From NCBI RefSeq assembly GCF_012184415.1, contig NZ_VTOX01000005.1, forward strand, positions 186,001-250,000: 64,000 nt of DNA. The letters run 5' to 3'. The translations under genes and the position numbers were made by a program. Position 1 is the stretch's first letter, and the number at the start of each line of letters is the position of its first letter. This document shows, one piece after another, positions 46,245 through 54,954 of the stretch. Origin of the DNA: Ramlibacter lithotrophicus. GTDB lineage: Bacteria; Pseudomonadota; Gammaproteobacteria; Burkholderiales; Burkholderiaceae_C. A model generated the notes under the pieces. That model was not told where the DNA came from, did no database searches, and saw only the letters and a program-made list of their open reading frames with translations.

Positions 46245-46994
46245 ATGACCGACGAACAGTTGCTGCGTTACTCGCGCCACATCCTGCTGGAGGAGCTGGG
46301 CGTGGAAGGCCAGGAGCGCCTGCTGGCGGGCCACGCGCTGGTGATCGGCACGGGCGGCCTCGGCTCGCCGGTGGCGCTGTACCTCGGCACCGCCGGCGTG
46401 GGCCGCATCACGCTGGTCGACAACGACGTCGTGGATCTCACGAACCTGCAGCGCCAGGTCGCCCACAACCTCGCCCGGGTCGGCCGGCCCAAGACCGAGT
46501 CGGCGCGCGAGGCGATCGCGGCGATCAATCCGGAGCCCGTGGTGCGGGCGATCACGGCGCGCGCGGATGCCGCGCTGCTCGACGAACTGGTGCCGCCGGC
46601 GGACGTGGTGATCGACTGCAGCGACAACTTCGGCACCCGTCACATGATCAACGCCGCCTGCGTGAAGCACGGGCGGCCGCTGGTGTCGGGCGCGGCGATC
46701 CGCTTCGACGGGCAGGTGACGGTGTACGACACGCGCGACGCGAAGTCGCCGTGCTACGCGTGCCTGTTCGCTCCGGCCGACGATTTCGAGGAGACGCGCT
46801 GCGCCACGATGGGCGTGTTCGCGCCGCTGGTGGGCATCGTCGGCGCCGTGCAGGCCGCCGAGGCGCTCAAGCTGCTGAGCGGCGCCGGAACGCCGATGGC
46901 AGGACGGCTGCAGATGCTGGATGCGCGGAGCATGGAGTGGCACGAGGTGCGGGTGCCGCGCAATCCGTCGTGCCCGGTGTGCGGGGGACGCTGA
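46245..46994 (+). CDS. moeB: MoeB/ThiF-family adenylyltransferase
   Basis: E1-like enzyme that adenylates the C-terminal glycine of MoaD (or ThiS), 249 residues. Motifs in order: RYSRHILLEELGVEGQERL; the ATP-binding GTGGLGSPVALYLGTAGVG (about 35-53); the DLTNLQRQ loop; DCSDNFGTRHMIN; and the zinc-binding cysteines CYAC (about 167-170) and CPVC near the C-terminus. Molybdopterin synthesis would serve the formate dehydrogenases in this window. The ATG at 46245 is where conservation begins. In many relatives this gene adjoins ctpA; here a cytochrome operon and gpsA run lie between. Confidence 0.94.
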   Translation: MTDEQLLRYSRHILLEELGVEGQERLLAGHALVIGTGGLGSPVALYLGTAGVGRITLVDNDVVDLTNLQRQVAHNLARVGRPKTESAREAIAAINPEPVVRAITARADAALLDELVPPADVVIDCSDNFGTRHMINAACVKHGRPLVSGAAIRFDGQVTVYDTRDAKSPCYACLFAPADDFEETRCATMGVFAPLVGIVGAVQAAEALKLLSGAGTPMAGRLQMLDARSMEWHEVRVPRNPSCPVCGGR

Positions 46995-47027
46995 ATACGG
47001 ACACCCATTCACAGAGGTCGCGAAGGA

Positions 47028-47061
47028 GGCGTCCTCTGCGTGGCCTTGGCGTCCTCTGCGT
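47028..47061. repeat. Short direct repeat, CTCTGCG family
   Basis: The 14-mer GGCGTCCTCTGCGT occurs at 47028-47041 and again at 47048-47061, a 20-base period. It lies between the convergent moeB and amidase genes. A degenerate relative lies at 61710-61755. Confidence 0.6.
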
Positions 47062-47075
47062 ACGGAGGTCCGCTT

Positions 47076-48488
47076 TCAACCCCGCGAGTCCGGCGGCGTC
47101 AGAGGCGGGCGGGCGATCGGCTGCACCTGCTCGTACGCGCGCGCCGCCCGCAGCACCAGCGCGTCGCCGAACATGGGCCCGACGATCTGCAGTCCGATCG
47201 GCAACCCAGCCGACGTCAATCCGCACGGGATCGTGCACGCCGGCTGCTGCGTCAGGTTGAACGGATAGCTGAAAGGCGTCCACCCCAGCATCGCCTCCGG
47301 ATCCATCCGGCTGTGCCCGGCGGGCCTCGCCTCGAACGCGGGCACCGCGACGGCCGGCGTGACCAGCAGGTCGTAATCCAGCATGAACTGCCGCATGCGC
47401 GAACCAAGCTCGCCGCGCCGCAGGTTCAGCCGCTGCACGTCGAGCGCGCTGTAGCCGGCGCCGAGTTCCGCTTCGGCTCGGAAGTCCGGATCGGTCACCG
47501 CCTGCTGCTCGCGGGTCAGGGTGTTCCACACCGTCCACGCGCCGACGAACCACAGCCCGGTGGTGATCTCCAGCGGATCGTCGAAACCCGGGTCCACCTC
47601 CCTCACCTGCGCGCCGAGCGTCGCCAGCCGGTCGACGCCGGCCCGCACCGCGGCCGCCACCTCGGGATCGACGGTAGCGTAGCCAAGGGCCGGCGAGAAC
47701 GCGATGCGCAGCCCGCGGATGCCGTCATCCAGGCCGGCGGTGTAATCGCTGTCGTCGGGCGGCAGCGACGTCCAGTCGCGGGCGTCGGGCCGCTTCATCA
47801 CGTTCATCGCCAGCGCCGCGTCGGCCACGCTCATCGTGTGCGGCCCGAGGTGGGCGACGCTGCCGAACGGCGACAGCGGATAGGCCGGCACCCGCCCGAA
47901 ACTCGGCTTGAGGCCGAAGTTGCCGCAGAACGCCGCCGGGATGCGCACGCTGCCGGCGCCGTCGGTGCCGATCGCGATCGGGCACATGCCGGCCGCGACC
48001 GCCGCGGCCGTCCCCCCGGAGGAGCCACCGCTGGTCCTGGCCAGGTCCCATGGATTGCGCGTGATGCCGGTCAGCGGCGAATTCGTTTCTCCCTTGCAGC
48101 CGAACTCCGGCGTCGTGGTCTTGCCCAGGATCACCGCCCCGGCTTCGCGCAGGCGGGCCGTCACGGGCGCGTCGACCTCCCAGGGCTGGCTCGCATCCAC
48201 CGTGCGCGAGCCGCGCAGGGTCGGCATGCCGCGCGTGAGGATCAGGTCCTTGATCGCGACCGGCACGCCGTCGAGCGGCCCGCACGGCGCGCCGCGTTGC
48301 CAGCGCTGTTCGCTGGCGCGGGCGCTTGCCAGCGCCGGCTCCTCGTCGATCCAGCAGAAGGCCCGCAGCGCGGGATCGGCCTCGCGGATGCGCGCCAGGC
48401 AGGCGGCGGTCGCGTCGACCGGCGACAGGCTGCGGTCGCGGAAACGGGCCAGTAACTGCGTGGCCGTGAGTTGCGTGATGTCGGGCAT
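47076..48488 (-). CDS. Amidase, amidase-signature family
   Basis: A 470-residue hydrolase with the Ser-cisSer-Lys triad: Lys80 in GVPVAIKDL, cis-Ser in SGGSSGG (about 156) and nucleophile Ser180 in GTDGAGSVRIPA. It has no signal peptide, so it is cytoplasmic. Sequence cannot tell the substrate; GatA-like function is unlikely because GatB and GatC are absent here. The C-terminal NLTQQPACTIPCGL block is typical of aryl-amidase or indoleacetamide-hydrolase-like members. It stands as a single gene on the minus strand, 73 bases beyond asmA. Confidence 0.92.
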   Translation of the reverse strand: MPDITQLTATQLLARFRDRSLSPVDATAACLARIREADPALRAFCWIDEEPALASARASEQRWQRGAPCGPLDGVPVAIKDLILTRGMPTLRGSRTVDASQPWEVDAPVTARLREAGAVILGKTTTPEFGCKGETNSPLTGITRNPWDLARTSGGSSGGTAAAVAAGMCPIAIGTDGAGSVRIPAAFCGNFGLKPSFGRVPAYPLSPFGSVAHLGPHTMSVADAALAMNVMKRPDARDWTSLPPDDSDYTAGLDDGIRGLRIAFSPALGYATVDPEVAAAVRAGVDRLATLGAQVREVDPGFDDPLEITTGLWFVGAWTVWNTLTREQQAVTDPDFRAEAELGAGYSALDVQRLNLRRGELGSRMRQFMLDYDLLVTPAVAVPAFEARPAGHSRMDPEAMLGWTPFSYPFNLTQQPACTIPCGLTSAGLPIGLQIVGPMFGDALVLRAARAYEQVQPIARPPLTPPDSRG

Positions 48489-48561
48489 GGCGGTTCTCCT
48501 CGCCCCACCATGATGCGCGGCGCGGCGGGTGCCGAGGCTGGTGTTAGCCCTGAGAGCGCTG

Positions 48562-50814
48562 CTAGGGCCCGTACGGCTTGCCGGGCGAGCCGGGCGCGTG
48601 GGGGCCGCGCTCCTGGCCGGCTTGCGGCGCGGGCGCCGACGCGGCGCCCTGGCGCTCGCGGCCGGTCGGCGCCGGCACGTCCTGTGTCGCCGGCTCCTTG
48701 TCGTTCGGGCCGCCGAGGATGCGCGACAGCAAGCCCTTCTTTTTCGTGTCGTCCTTCACTTCGGGCGGCTGGTTCATCACCGCGATGCGCGCCGCCTGGT
48801 AGGCCGACGACGCCTCGCGCAAGGCAGGTCCGCAGTTGGCGTTCTCGCCGGGGCCGGTCTCGATGGTGGCGGCCAGCGCCAGCAGCGGGTTGACCGCGCC
48901 CAGGGCCAGCGCGAACCCGCCGCGCGCGGCCAGTGCGCCCTTGTCCGGGCCGGCCTGCGGTCTGGCGAAGGTACCGCCCACCTTCAGCGGCGAGCGCAGG
49001 CTCAGGATGCTCATGTCCTTGGGATAGGGCCGCAGCGTGAAGTCCATCGCCTCGGTGGCCAGGCTGATCGCGCCGCTGCCGTAGATCACCGTGTCGCTGG
49101 TGTCGAAGACCACCGCGCGGCTGGTCATCAGGCCGTCCTTGACGTCGAACGCGGCCGCGGCGCAGCGCAGTTCCACGTTCTCGTCGCCCTGCATGAAGAA
49201 CTTGATGATCTCGGCGCCGTCGATGCCGGCGATCTCCATCAGCAGGTTGCTGATCCGGCCGCTTCCCATCAACAGCGCCACGGCGCCATCCGACGTCGCC
49301 AGCATCTTCGCCACCGTGTTGCCGCGGCCCTTCAGGTCGATGTCCCCGTGGATGCGGCCGACGCTCGCCTTGGTCAGCTTCGCATTCGGAAAGAGCCGGG
49401 CGAGCTGCAGCGACCTCGCATCGAGGCGCACCTCGGCCACCGCCGGGTCCTTGGCGCCGTCGATGCGGACGCGGCCGGCGAGGCTGCCCCCCGCCACGCC
49501 CAGGTTCATCTGGTCGAGATCGAGCACGCCGTCCTTGAGCCGCACGTGCACGCTCATCCGGTCCAGCGGCAACTTCTCGACGTGGGTGATCCGGGCCGCC
49601 CGGTAGGTGACGTCGGCGTTCATCCGCCGCAACCGGTCGACGTCCAGTTCGGCGGTGGGCAGCACCTTGGTGCCCGCCGCCGTGCGCACCGGCGCCGGCC
49701 GCCTGCCCTTGACCTGCGGCACGCCCGCGGCGCTGCGTGGCTGCTCCTGCAGGCCGACGAGCGGTGCCAGGTCCACGAAATCGAGGGTCCTCGATTCGAG
49801 CTTGCCGGTCAGCACCGGTACCGCCACGCGGCGGTCGAATGCCAGCTCGCCGCGCAGGTCGGAGTTGCCCAGCTTGCCGTCGATCTGCCGGATGTGCCAC
49901 ACCTCGTCCTGCTTGGACAGGCGTCCCTGCAGGGAATAGCGCGGCGTCGCGGGCAGCACCATGCCAACCAGCTGGTACAGCTCCTGCAGGTCCTTGCCCT
50001 GGATCGTGAACGAGGCGTCCGCGCCTTCCAGGCTGGCCAGGCTCGCGATCGAGCCCTTGGCGCGCAAGGTCGTGTTCGCCGCCGTCGCCTCGAGTTCGGC
50101 CGGGAACGGCTGCTGCAGCGCCTCGCGCAGGTACAGCACGTTGCCGGTCCGGCCGCGGGCCGTGAACGGCTCCTTCTGCCAAGTGCCCTTCGCGACGAAA
50201 GCGAGAGGCAGCGCGGCTTCGGCCGACGCACCCGGCTGCGCGGCGCCGGCGCCGGACGACGCGGCTTGCGGCGCCAGCCGCAACGGCCCGGCGACGGTGA
50301 AGTCGGCCCGGATGTCGGCGCCGTGCTCGCTGGCGACGAAATGCACGCTGCCCTGGTCCACCGCCAGCGCGCCGATCTCGGGCAGGTTCGCCGGGTCCCC
50401 GGTGTCGCGGCCGAGCGCCCAGCTGCGACGGCCATCGGGCTCGATCTGCAGTCCCAGCTGCGGCTCGCGCAGCGCGACCAGCGGCATCACGACGCGGCGC
50501 CTGAGCAGCGGCAGCAGTTCGATCTGGACTTCCGCGCCCTGCGCCTTCACCAGCATCGGATCGCGGGCCCACTCGGGGTTGGCGAACTCGAGGCCGTCGG
50601 CAAGGATGCGAGTCGTCGCCCCGAGCTTGACGTCGAGGCGGCGCGTGATCTCGAAGTGGCGGCCGGTCTTTTCGGTGACGTAGCGGTTGAGGGGACCGCG
50701 CAGCACGTCCCATGGAAAGAAGGCGATCAGCAGCCCGAGCAGCGCCGCCAGCACGACGACCCCGGCCCACAGGGGGCGGCCCCGGGGCGCGCGGTGCGTG
50801 GCAGCGGCATCCAT
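48562..50814 (-). CDS. AsmA-family protein
   Basis: A 750-residue protein with one N-terminal membrane helix (about 16-34) and a long periplasmic part. It matches AsmA, including PLNRYVTEKTGRHFEITRRLDVKLG at the start and the C-terminal AsmA repeat-type segment TSDGAVALLMGSGRISNLLMEIAGID (about 500-525). AsmA-like proteins are thought to form bridges for phospholipid transport between the membranes. The last 75 residues are Pro/Ala/Gly-rich and probably disordered. A small membrane peptide gene lies just upstream on the same strand. Confidence 0.9.
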   Translation of the reverse strand: MDAAATHRAPRGRPLWAGVVVLAALLGLLIAFFPWDVLRGPLNRYVTEKTGRHFEITRRLDVKLGATTRILADGLEFANPEWARDPMLVKAQGAEVQIELLPLLRRRVVMPLVALREPQLGLQIEPDGRRSWALGRDTGDPANLPEIGALAVDQGSVHFVASEHGADIRADFTVAGPLRLAPQAASSGAGAAQPGASAEAALPLAFVAKGTWQKEPFTARGRTGNVLYLREALQQPFPAELEATAANTTLRAKGSIASLASLEGADASFTIQGKDLQELYQLVGMVLPATPRYSLQGRLSKQDEVWHIRQIDGKLGNSDLRGELAFDRRVAVPVLTGKLESRTLDFVDLAPLVGLQEQPRSAAGVPQVKGRRPAPVRTAAGTKVLPTAELDVDRLRRMNADVTYRAARITHVEKLPLDRMSVHVRLKDGVLDLDQMNLGVAGGSLAGRVRIDGAKDPAVAEVRLDARSLQLARLFPNAKLTKASVGRIHGDIDLKGRGNTVAKMLATSDGAVALLMGSGRISNLLMEIAGIDGAEIIKFFMQGDENVELRCAAAAFDVKDGLMTSRAVVFDTSDTVIYGSGAISLATEAMDFTLRPYPKDMSILSLRSPLKVGGTFARPQAGPDKGALAARGGFALALGAVNPLLALAATIETGPGENANCGPALREASSAYQAARIAVMNQPPEVKDDTKKKGLLSRILGGPNDKEPATQDVPAPTGRERQGAASAPAPQAGQERGPHAPGSPGKPYGP

Positions 50815-50821
50815 GCGGCTC

Positions 50822-51004
50822 TCAGCGCGCGGACGCAGCGGCCGCCGGTTCGGGCCAGGAGCCCTGCAGCACCACGAGCGTGCCGGGCTCGCCGCCGCCC
50901 TGCGTCGCGAAGGAAGCTGTCGCCTGCGGCTCGCCCAGCGCCAGCAGTCCGGCCGCCATCAGCGTGCCGAAGAAGATCATTGCAGATTGAACCAGCAGTC
51001 TCAT
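50822..51004 (-). CDS. Small single-span membrane or exported peptide
   Basis: A 60-residue protein with a hydrophobic N-terminal helix or signal (MRLLVQSAMIFFGTLMAAGLLAL) and a short Gly/Pro/Ala-rich tail. It lies seven bases before the asmA start on the same strand, which suggests co-transcription. I do not recognise it. Start at 51004 gives the clean hydrophobic N-terminus; a longer start at 51031 is possible. The coding call rests on codon-position GC pattern, the operon-like spacing and the signal-like start. Confidence 0.5.
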   Translation of the reverse strand: MRLLVQSAMIFFGTLMAAGLLALGEPQATASFATQGGGEPGTLVVLQGSWPEPAAAASAR

Positions 51005-51106
51005 CGCGCATCGTTCCCGAGTCTGCGGCAAGTGTGCGCGGCCGCGGGCGGCTGCCTGGTCGGCACCTCGCGGCAGATCCTGTCAGCAGCGGCCTACGGC
51101 GAGCCT

Positions 51107-51122
51107 GTAGGATTGCTCCTAC
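51107..51122 (+). promoter_or_regulatory. GTAGG-N6-CCTAC palindrome upstream of the response regulator gene
   Basis: GTAGGA-TTGC-TCCTAC, perfect arms, ends 127 bases before the start codon at 51250. An extra CCTAC half-site sits at 51093-51097. The form resembles binding sites of NarL/FixJ-type regulators such as the GacA/UvrY box TGTAAG-N6-CTTACA. Confidence 0.5.
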
Positions 51123-51249
51123 CGCGCGCCGCCGGGCCCGCTGGCACAATGGGGCGGAGCACGAGGTGGGACGCTCGCGAAGACGGACGGCCCCGGCGCC
51201 GGCACGACACCAACAAAGCCATGCGGCCCAGGCCCTGAACTGACCCACT

Positions 51250-51639
51250 GTGGAATTGCGCACCTATATCGTCGAAGACAATGCCACGATTCGCGAGAAC
51301 CTGATCGGCGCGCTGGAAGAACTGGCCTCCATCAAGGCGCTGGGCTGGGCGGAAACCGAAGGCGATGCGACGAACTGGCTCACCGGCCACGGGTCGGGCT
51401 GGGACCTGGCGATCGTGGACCTGTTCCTCAAGCAGGGAAGCGGCCTCGGCGTGCTCGAAGCCTGCCGCGCCCGCGGGCACGACCAGCGCGTGGTCGTGCT
51501 CAGCAACTATGCGACGGCGGACATGCGCAAGCGCTGCCTGCAGCTGGGCGCCGATGCGGTGTTCGACAAGTCCAACGAGATCGACGCGCTGGTGGAGTAC
51601 TGCATCGTGCAGTCGGAAGGACCGCGGCCCGATGCCTGA
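51250..51639 (+). CDS. Single-domain response regulator
   Basis: A 129-residue receiver with Glu9/Asp10, phospho-acceptor Asp57 (LAIVDLFL), Ser/Asn in VVLSNYAT and Lys in VFDKSNE. There is no output domain. A GTG start at 51250 is used because conservation begins at once (ELRTYIVEDN). It is convergent with the NarL-type regulator gene, seven bases apart, and near a CHASE3 kinase, so all three may belong to one phosphorelay. Confidence 0.87.
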   Translation: MELRTYIVEDNATIRENLIGALEELASIKALGWAETEGDATNWLTGHGSGWDLAIVDLFLKQGSGLGVLEACRARGHDQRVVVLSNYATADMRKRCLQLGADAVFDKSNEIDALVEYCIVQSEGPRPDA

Positions 51640-51646
51640 TCGAACC

Positions 51647-52279
51647 TCAGTCGATCAGCTTGTTCTTCAACGCGTAGTACGTCAGGTCGCTGTTCGACGC
51701 GAGGCTCATCTTCTCCATCAGCCGCGTGCGGTAGGTGCTGACGGTCTTGACGCTCAGGGACAGCGCCTTCGCGATGTCGCCGGCGGTCTCGCCCTTGGCG
51801 AGCTTGAGGAACACCTGGAACTCGCGCTCGGACAGCTGCTCGTGGGGCGCGCCGCCTTCCTTGCGATTGAGTTGCTGCGCGAGCAGTTCGGCGACGGCCG
51901 GCGAGATGTAGCGCCGTCCCAGCGCGATGGTGCGGATCGCGTTGACGATCTCCATCGGCTCGCATTCCTTGTTCAGGTAGCCGCTGGCGCCCTGCCGGAT
52001 CAGGTTCATCGCGTAATGCTCCTCGGGATACCCGGAGAGGATCAGGATGCCGACGTCCGGTGCCTTGGCGCGGATCATGCCCAGCGCGTCGATGCCGCTT
52101 TGCCCCGGCATCGACAGGTCCATGACGAGAACATCGAGCTCGGTGGTGCGCACCAGGTCGATCGCTTCACGGCCGCTGGCGGCCTCGCCCACCACGCGCA
52201 GGTCGACCTGTTCGGAGAAGAACTGCTTCAACCCCGAGCGGACGATCGCGTGGTCATCGACAATGCCGACTTTGATCAT
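51647..52279 (-). CDS. NarL/FixJ-family response regulator
   Basis: A 210-residue regulator. The receiver (1-120) has Asp8/Asp9, phospho-acceptor Asp54 and the switch Ser in ILILSGYPEEHY. The LuxR-type helix-turn-helix (about 145-205) includes LSEREFQVFLKLAKGETAGDIAKALSLSVKTVSTYRTRLMEKM. It is divergent from the CHASE3 kinase gene 52393-53760, its probable partner. The palindromes at 51107 and 53797 on both sides of this pair have the form expected for such a dimeric regulator. That link is inference. Confidence 0.93.
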   Translation of the reverse strand: MIKVGIVDDHAIVRSGLKQFFSEQVDLRVVGEAASGREAIDLVRTTELDVLVMDLSMPGQSGIDALGMIRAKAPDVGILILSGYPEEHYAMNLIRQGASGYLNKECEPMEIVNAIRTIALGRRYISPAVAELLAQQLNRKEGGAPHEQLSEREFQVFLKLAKGETAGDIAKALSLSVKTVSTYRTRLMEKMSLASNSDLTYYALKNKLID

Positions 52280-52392
52280 GTCTGTTCTCTTTCGCGTTCA
52301 AGTTCAGGGCATTGTGCCCAACTTCCAGCTGAAAAGGCCTACCCTTCAGTGATGGCTCATACGGATTCTAGGCACATCGGGGAGAACGTGGC

Positions 52393-53760
52393 GTGCTGAG
52401 GTTCCTGCGCAGCTTCTCGATGCCGAAGACGGGCATCGGCCTGGCGCTGGCCCTGCTCGCCTCGGTGGTCCTCATCGGCATCAACGAGACCGGCTTCAAC
52501 CAGTCGACCAAGGCGCTCGACCATATCGCCGAGGCGTCGCGCACGCGCGCCTCGCTCAACCGTGTGCTCCAGCACGTGCTCGACGCCGAGACCGGGTCGC
52601 GCGGCTACCTGCTGACCGGCGATCCGCGCTACCTGGAGCCCTACAACGCCGCCGTGGCGGAGATCGGGCAGCAGCTCGATGCGCTGCGCGTGATCTACGC
52701 GCCCAGCGCCGACGAGCACGCGATCCTGGGCCAGCTCACGCGCAACGTGCAGCGCAAGCTGGCGGAGATGGACCTGTCGGTGCGGATGCGCAAGCAGGGC
52801 AACGAGGACGCGTGGAAGTTCGTGCTGATGACCGACGTCGGCAAGGAGCATATGGACGCCATCCGCGAGCAGGCGACGCGGCTCATCACCGCAGCGACGG
52901 GACGCATGGAGGTCAGCCAGGTGCAGGTGCGCAGGTCGCTGCTGCTCTCGCGCATCGGCATCGCGGCCGTGGCGATGGCTGGCCTGCTCGCGTTCTATCT
53001 CTACCTGCGGCAGACCACCGCGCTGGAGCGGGCGGGCGAACAGCAGCAGAAGATCCTGCAGCAGGAGCGCGACCTGCTGGAGCGCCAGGTGCGCGAGCGC
53101 ACGGCGACGCTCGCCGAACTGGCCACCCACCTGCAGCAGGTGCGCGAAGAGGAGCGCGGCCACCTCGCGCGCGAACTGCACGACGAGCTCGGGGCGCTGC
53201 TCACCGCGGCCAAGCTGGACGTGGCCCGGCTGAAGTCGCGGCTGGGCACCCAGTTGAGCCCCGAGGTGGCGCAGCGGCTGCAGCACCTGACCGACGCCCT
53301 GAACAGCGGCATCGCGCTCAAGCGCCGCATCATCGAGGACCTGAGGCCTTCTTCGCTGTCCAACCTGGGGCTCACGGCGTCGCTGGAGATCCTGGCGCGC
53401 GAGTTCTCCGAACGTTCGGGGATCGAAGTCACCTCGGAACTCGAGTCGGTGCAGCTGGACGAGCCGCGCCAGCTCACCGTCTACCGGCTGGTGCAGGAGT
53501 CGCTCACCAACGTGGGCAAGTACGCCGAGGCCAGGCACGTGGCGATCACGCTCCAGAACCACGACAACCACGTCGAGGTGGAGATCGGCGACGACGGCAA
53601 GGGCTTCAACGTCGCGGACATCCGCCCGTCGACCCACGGCCTGGCCGGCATGCGGCACCGGGTGGAAGCCGCGGGCGGCCGCCTGACGGTGGTGTCGACG
53701 CCGGGCAAAGGCAGCCGGATCTCGGCGGTCCTGCCGAAGCCGGTGCTCACTGCCGCCTGA
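52393..53760 (+). CDS. CHASE3-domain sensor histidine kinase
   Basis: A 455-residue membrane kinase. TM1 is at about 13-31, a periplasmic CHASE3 domain at about 35-180 (DAETGSRGYLLTGDPRYLEPY is its hallmark), and TM2 at about 187-205. A coiled coil follows (about 208-250), then HisKA_3 with phospho-acceptor His263 in LARELHDELGALL. HATPase_c comes last, with ESLTNVGKYAEA, DDGKGF and GLAGMRHRVEAAGG. This is the NarX/DegS type that pairs with NarL-family regulators. The GTG start at 52393 is used; the ATG at 52420 (MPKTGIG) is an alternative. It is divergent from the regulator gene. Confidence 0.92.
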   Translation: MLRFLRSFSMPKTGIGLALALLASVVLIGINETGFNQSTKALDHIAEASRTRASLNRVLQHVLDAETGSRGYLLTGDPRYLEPYNAAVAEIGQQLDALRVIYAPSADEHAILGQLTRNVQRKLAEMDLSVRMRKQGNEDAWKFVLMTDVGKEHMDAIREQATRLITAATGRMEVSQVQVRRSLLLSRIGIAAVAMAGLLAFYLYLRQTTALERAGEQQQKILQQERDLLERQVRERTATLAELATHLQQVREEERGHLARELHDELGALLTAAKLDVARLKSRLGTQLSPEVAQRLQHLTDALNSGIALKRRIIEDLRPSSLSNLGLTASLEILAREFSERSGIEVTSELESVQLDEPRQLTVYRLVQESLTNVGKYAEARHVAITLQNHDNHVEVEIGDDGKGFNVADIRPSTHGLAGMRHRVEAAGGRLTVVSTPGKGSRISAVLPKPVLTAA

Positions 53761-53796
53761 CTGCTGCCGAGTTTGTCCGACAGCGCCTTTTTCGCC

Positions 53797-53812
53797 GTAG
53801 GCCGGTTCCTAC
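53797..53812 (+). promoter_or_regulatory. GTAGG-N6-CCTAC palindrome upstream of the DUF1328 gene
   Basis: GTAGG-CCGGTT-CCTAC ends 129 bases before the ATG at 53942, nearly the same distance as the copy at 51107. A further CCTAC half-site is at 53827-53831. Confidence 0.5.
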
Positions 53813-53941
53813 ACGCGCGGGTCCCGCCTACCGACATGCAGTCACGCCTGCCGCTGATCAGGGGCGGCTGACGGCACCCACTACCCTTGGCGCAGGCGTT
53901 CGGCGACGCCCCCACACCGGCCGCGGCCCAAGGAGTTCGTG

Positions 53942-54106
53942 ATGTTGCACTACGCCATAGTCTTCCTCGTGATCGCGCTCGTGGCCGCCCTCTTCGGCTT
54001 TGGCGGGATCGCCGCCGGGGCCGTAGGCATCGCCAAGATCCTGTTTTTCGTGTTCGTGATCATGGCCATCGTGGCCTTCGTCGCGAGCTTCGGCCGCAAG
54101 GGCTAG
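53942..54106 (+). CDS. DUF1328 small membrane protein
   Basis: A 54-residue protein with two hydrophobic segments (about 2-20 and 30-48) separated by a [14 protein letters not shown] turn and ending in GRKG. It matches the YtjA/DUF1328 family of small inner-membrane proteins, common in stress-induced gene groups. It is the first gene of a run of short envelope genes on the plus strand. AAGGAG lies nine bases before the ATG. Confidence 0.9.
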   Translation: MLHYAIVFLVIALVAALFGFGGIAAGAVGIAKILFFVFVIMAIVAFVASFGRKG

Positions 54107-54144
54107 CCACCGCATTCCACCAACCACCGAGAGGACCAGCCACC

Positions 54145-54486
54145 ATGTTTTCGACCCGCAGCAAAGAACTCCATGCCTCCGCCGCCGCCGACGAGGCGCA
54201 TGGCATGACCGAACGGGCGCTCGGCACGACCAAGGAGATCGCGGCGCAGGCGATCGACCGGGTACGGGGCCTGGGCACGGGCGTGAAGGGGCTCGCCAGC
54301 AAGAGCGCCAGCAGCATGGGAGACGTCACGGCGCGGGCCGGGCGCCACCTGGGCGACTATGCGCACGCCACCGGCCGCTACGTGAGCGACCAGCCGGTGA
54401 AGTCGGCCTTGATTGCCGCCGCCGTGGGCGCCGGCGTCGCCGCGCTGCTGCTGGCCATGCGCCGCAACAAGCGCTACTACTACTGA
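54145..54486 (+). CDS. DUF883/ElaB-like membrane-anchored protein
   Basis: A 113-residue protein with an N-terminal helical, Ala/Lys-rich part (about 1-85) with heptad-like spacing. A C-terminal membrane helix (SALIAAAVGAGVAALLLAM, about 86-104) and a basic, Tyr-rich tail (RRNKRYYY) follow. This is the layout of ElaB/YgaM (DUF883) proteins, which are inner-membrane and ribosome-associated in E. coli. It lies 38 bases after the DUF1328 gene and is probably co-transcribed. Confidence 0.8.
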   Translation: MFSTRSKELHASAAADEAHGMTERALGTTKEIAAQAIDRVRGLGTGVKGLASKSASSMGDVTARAGRHLGDYAHATGRYVSDQPVKSALIAAAVGAGVAALLLAMRRNKRYYY

Positions 54487-54506
54487 ACCGCGGGCTCGAG
54501 GCAGGC

Positions 54507-54878
54507 ATGGTCCATCCGATCTTCTCCGTGCTGATCACGCGTCCCGAACTGGTCGTGGACCATGTCGCGGGCTATGCGGCGCTGGTGCAGGAAGAGGCGT
54601 CGACTGTCGGCCTGCAGGTCGCCAGGCGCGTGATCGCCGGTGGCATCGCGCTCGTGGCGCTGATCGTCTTCTTCCTGCTCGTGGGCGTGGCCGTCATGCT
54701 CGGCGCGATCCACGGCTTCCACTGGTCGCTGGTGCTGACACCGGCGGTGGCGCTGGTGGTGGCCGGGGTCGCCGCGAACGTGGCGCGCCAGAAGCTGCCT
54801 TCCAGGGCGTTCACCGAGCTGAAGGCGCAGCTGGACGCGGACGCCCAGGCGCTGCGAACCATCGGAGCGCGCACATGA
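54507..54878 (+). CDS. Holin-like (YqjE-type) membrane protein
   Basis: A 123-residue protein with two central membrane helices (about 43-67 and 73-93) and a charged C-terminal helix. It fits the holin X superfamily / YqjE type (PF07332-like) found after DUF883 genes, where YqjD-YqjE-YqjK type sets occur. It begins 20 bases after the DUF883-like stop. No lysis genes are nearby, so a phage role is unlikely. Confidence 0.75.
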   Translation: MVHPIFSVLITRPELVVDHVAGYAALVQEEASTVGLQVARRVIAGGIALVALIVFFLLVGVAVMLGAIHGFHWSLVLTPAVALVVAGVAANVARQKLPSRAFTELKAQLDADAQALRTIGART

Positions 54879-54954
54879 GCGGTGCCCGCCAGCACCGCCC
54901 GCCACCCGCGGCCGCCGCGCGGCCATCGTCCACCTTCATGTGCAAGAGGCCCGC

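Noticed and set aside
54507..54878. Prophage remnant suggested by the holin-like gene
   Set aside because: No other phage genes are nearby; such two-helix proteins commonly accompany DUF883 genes in chromosomal stress operons.
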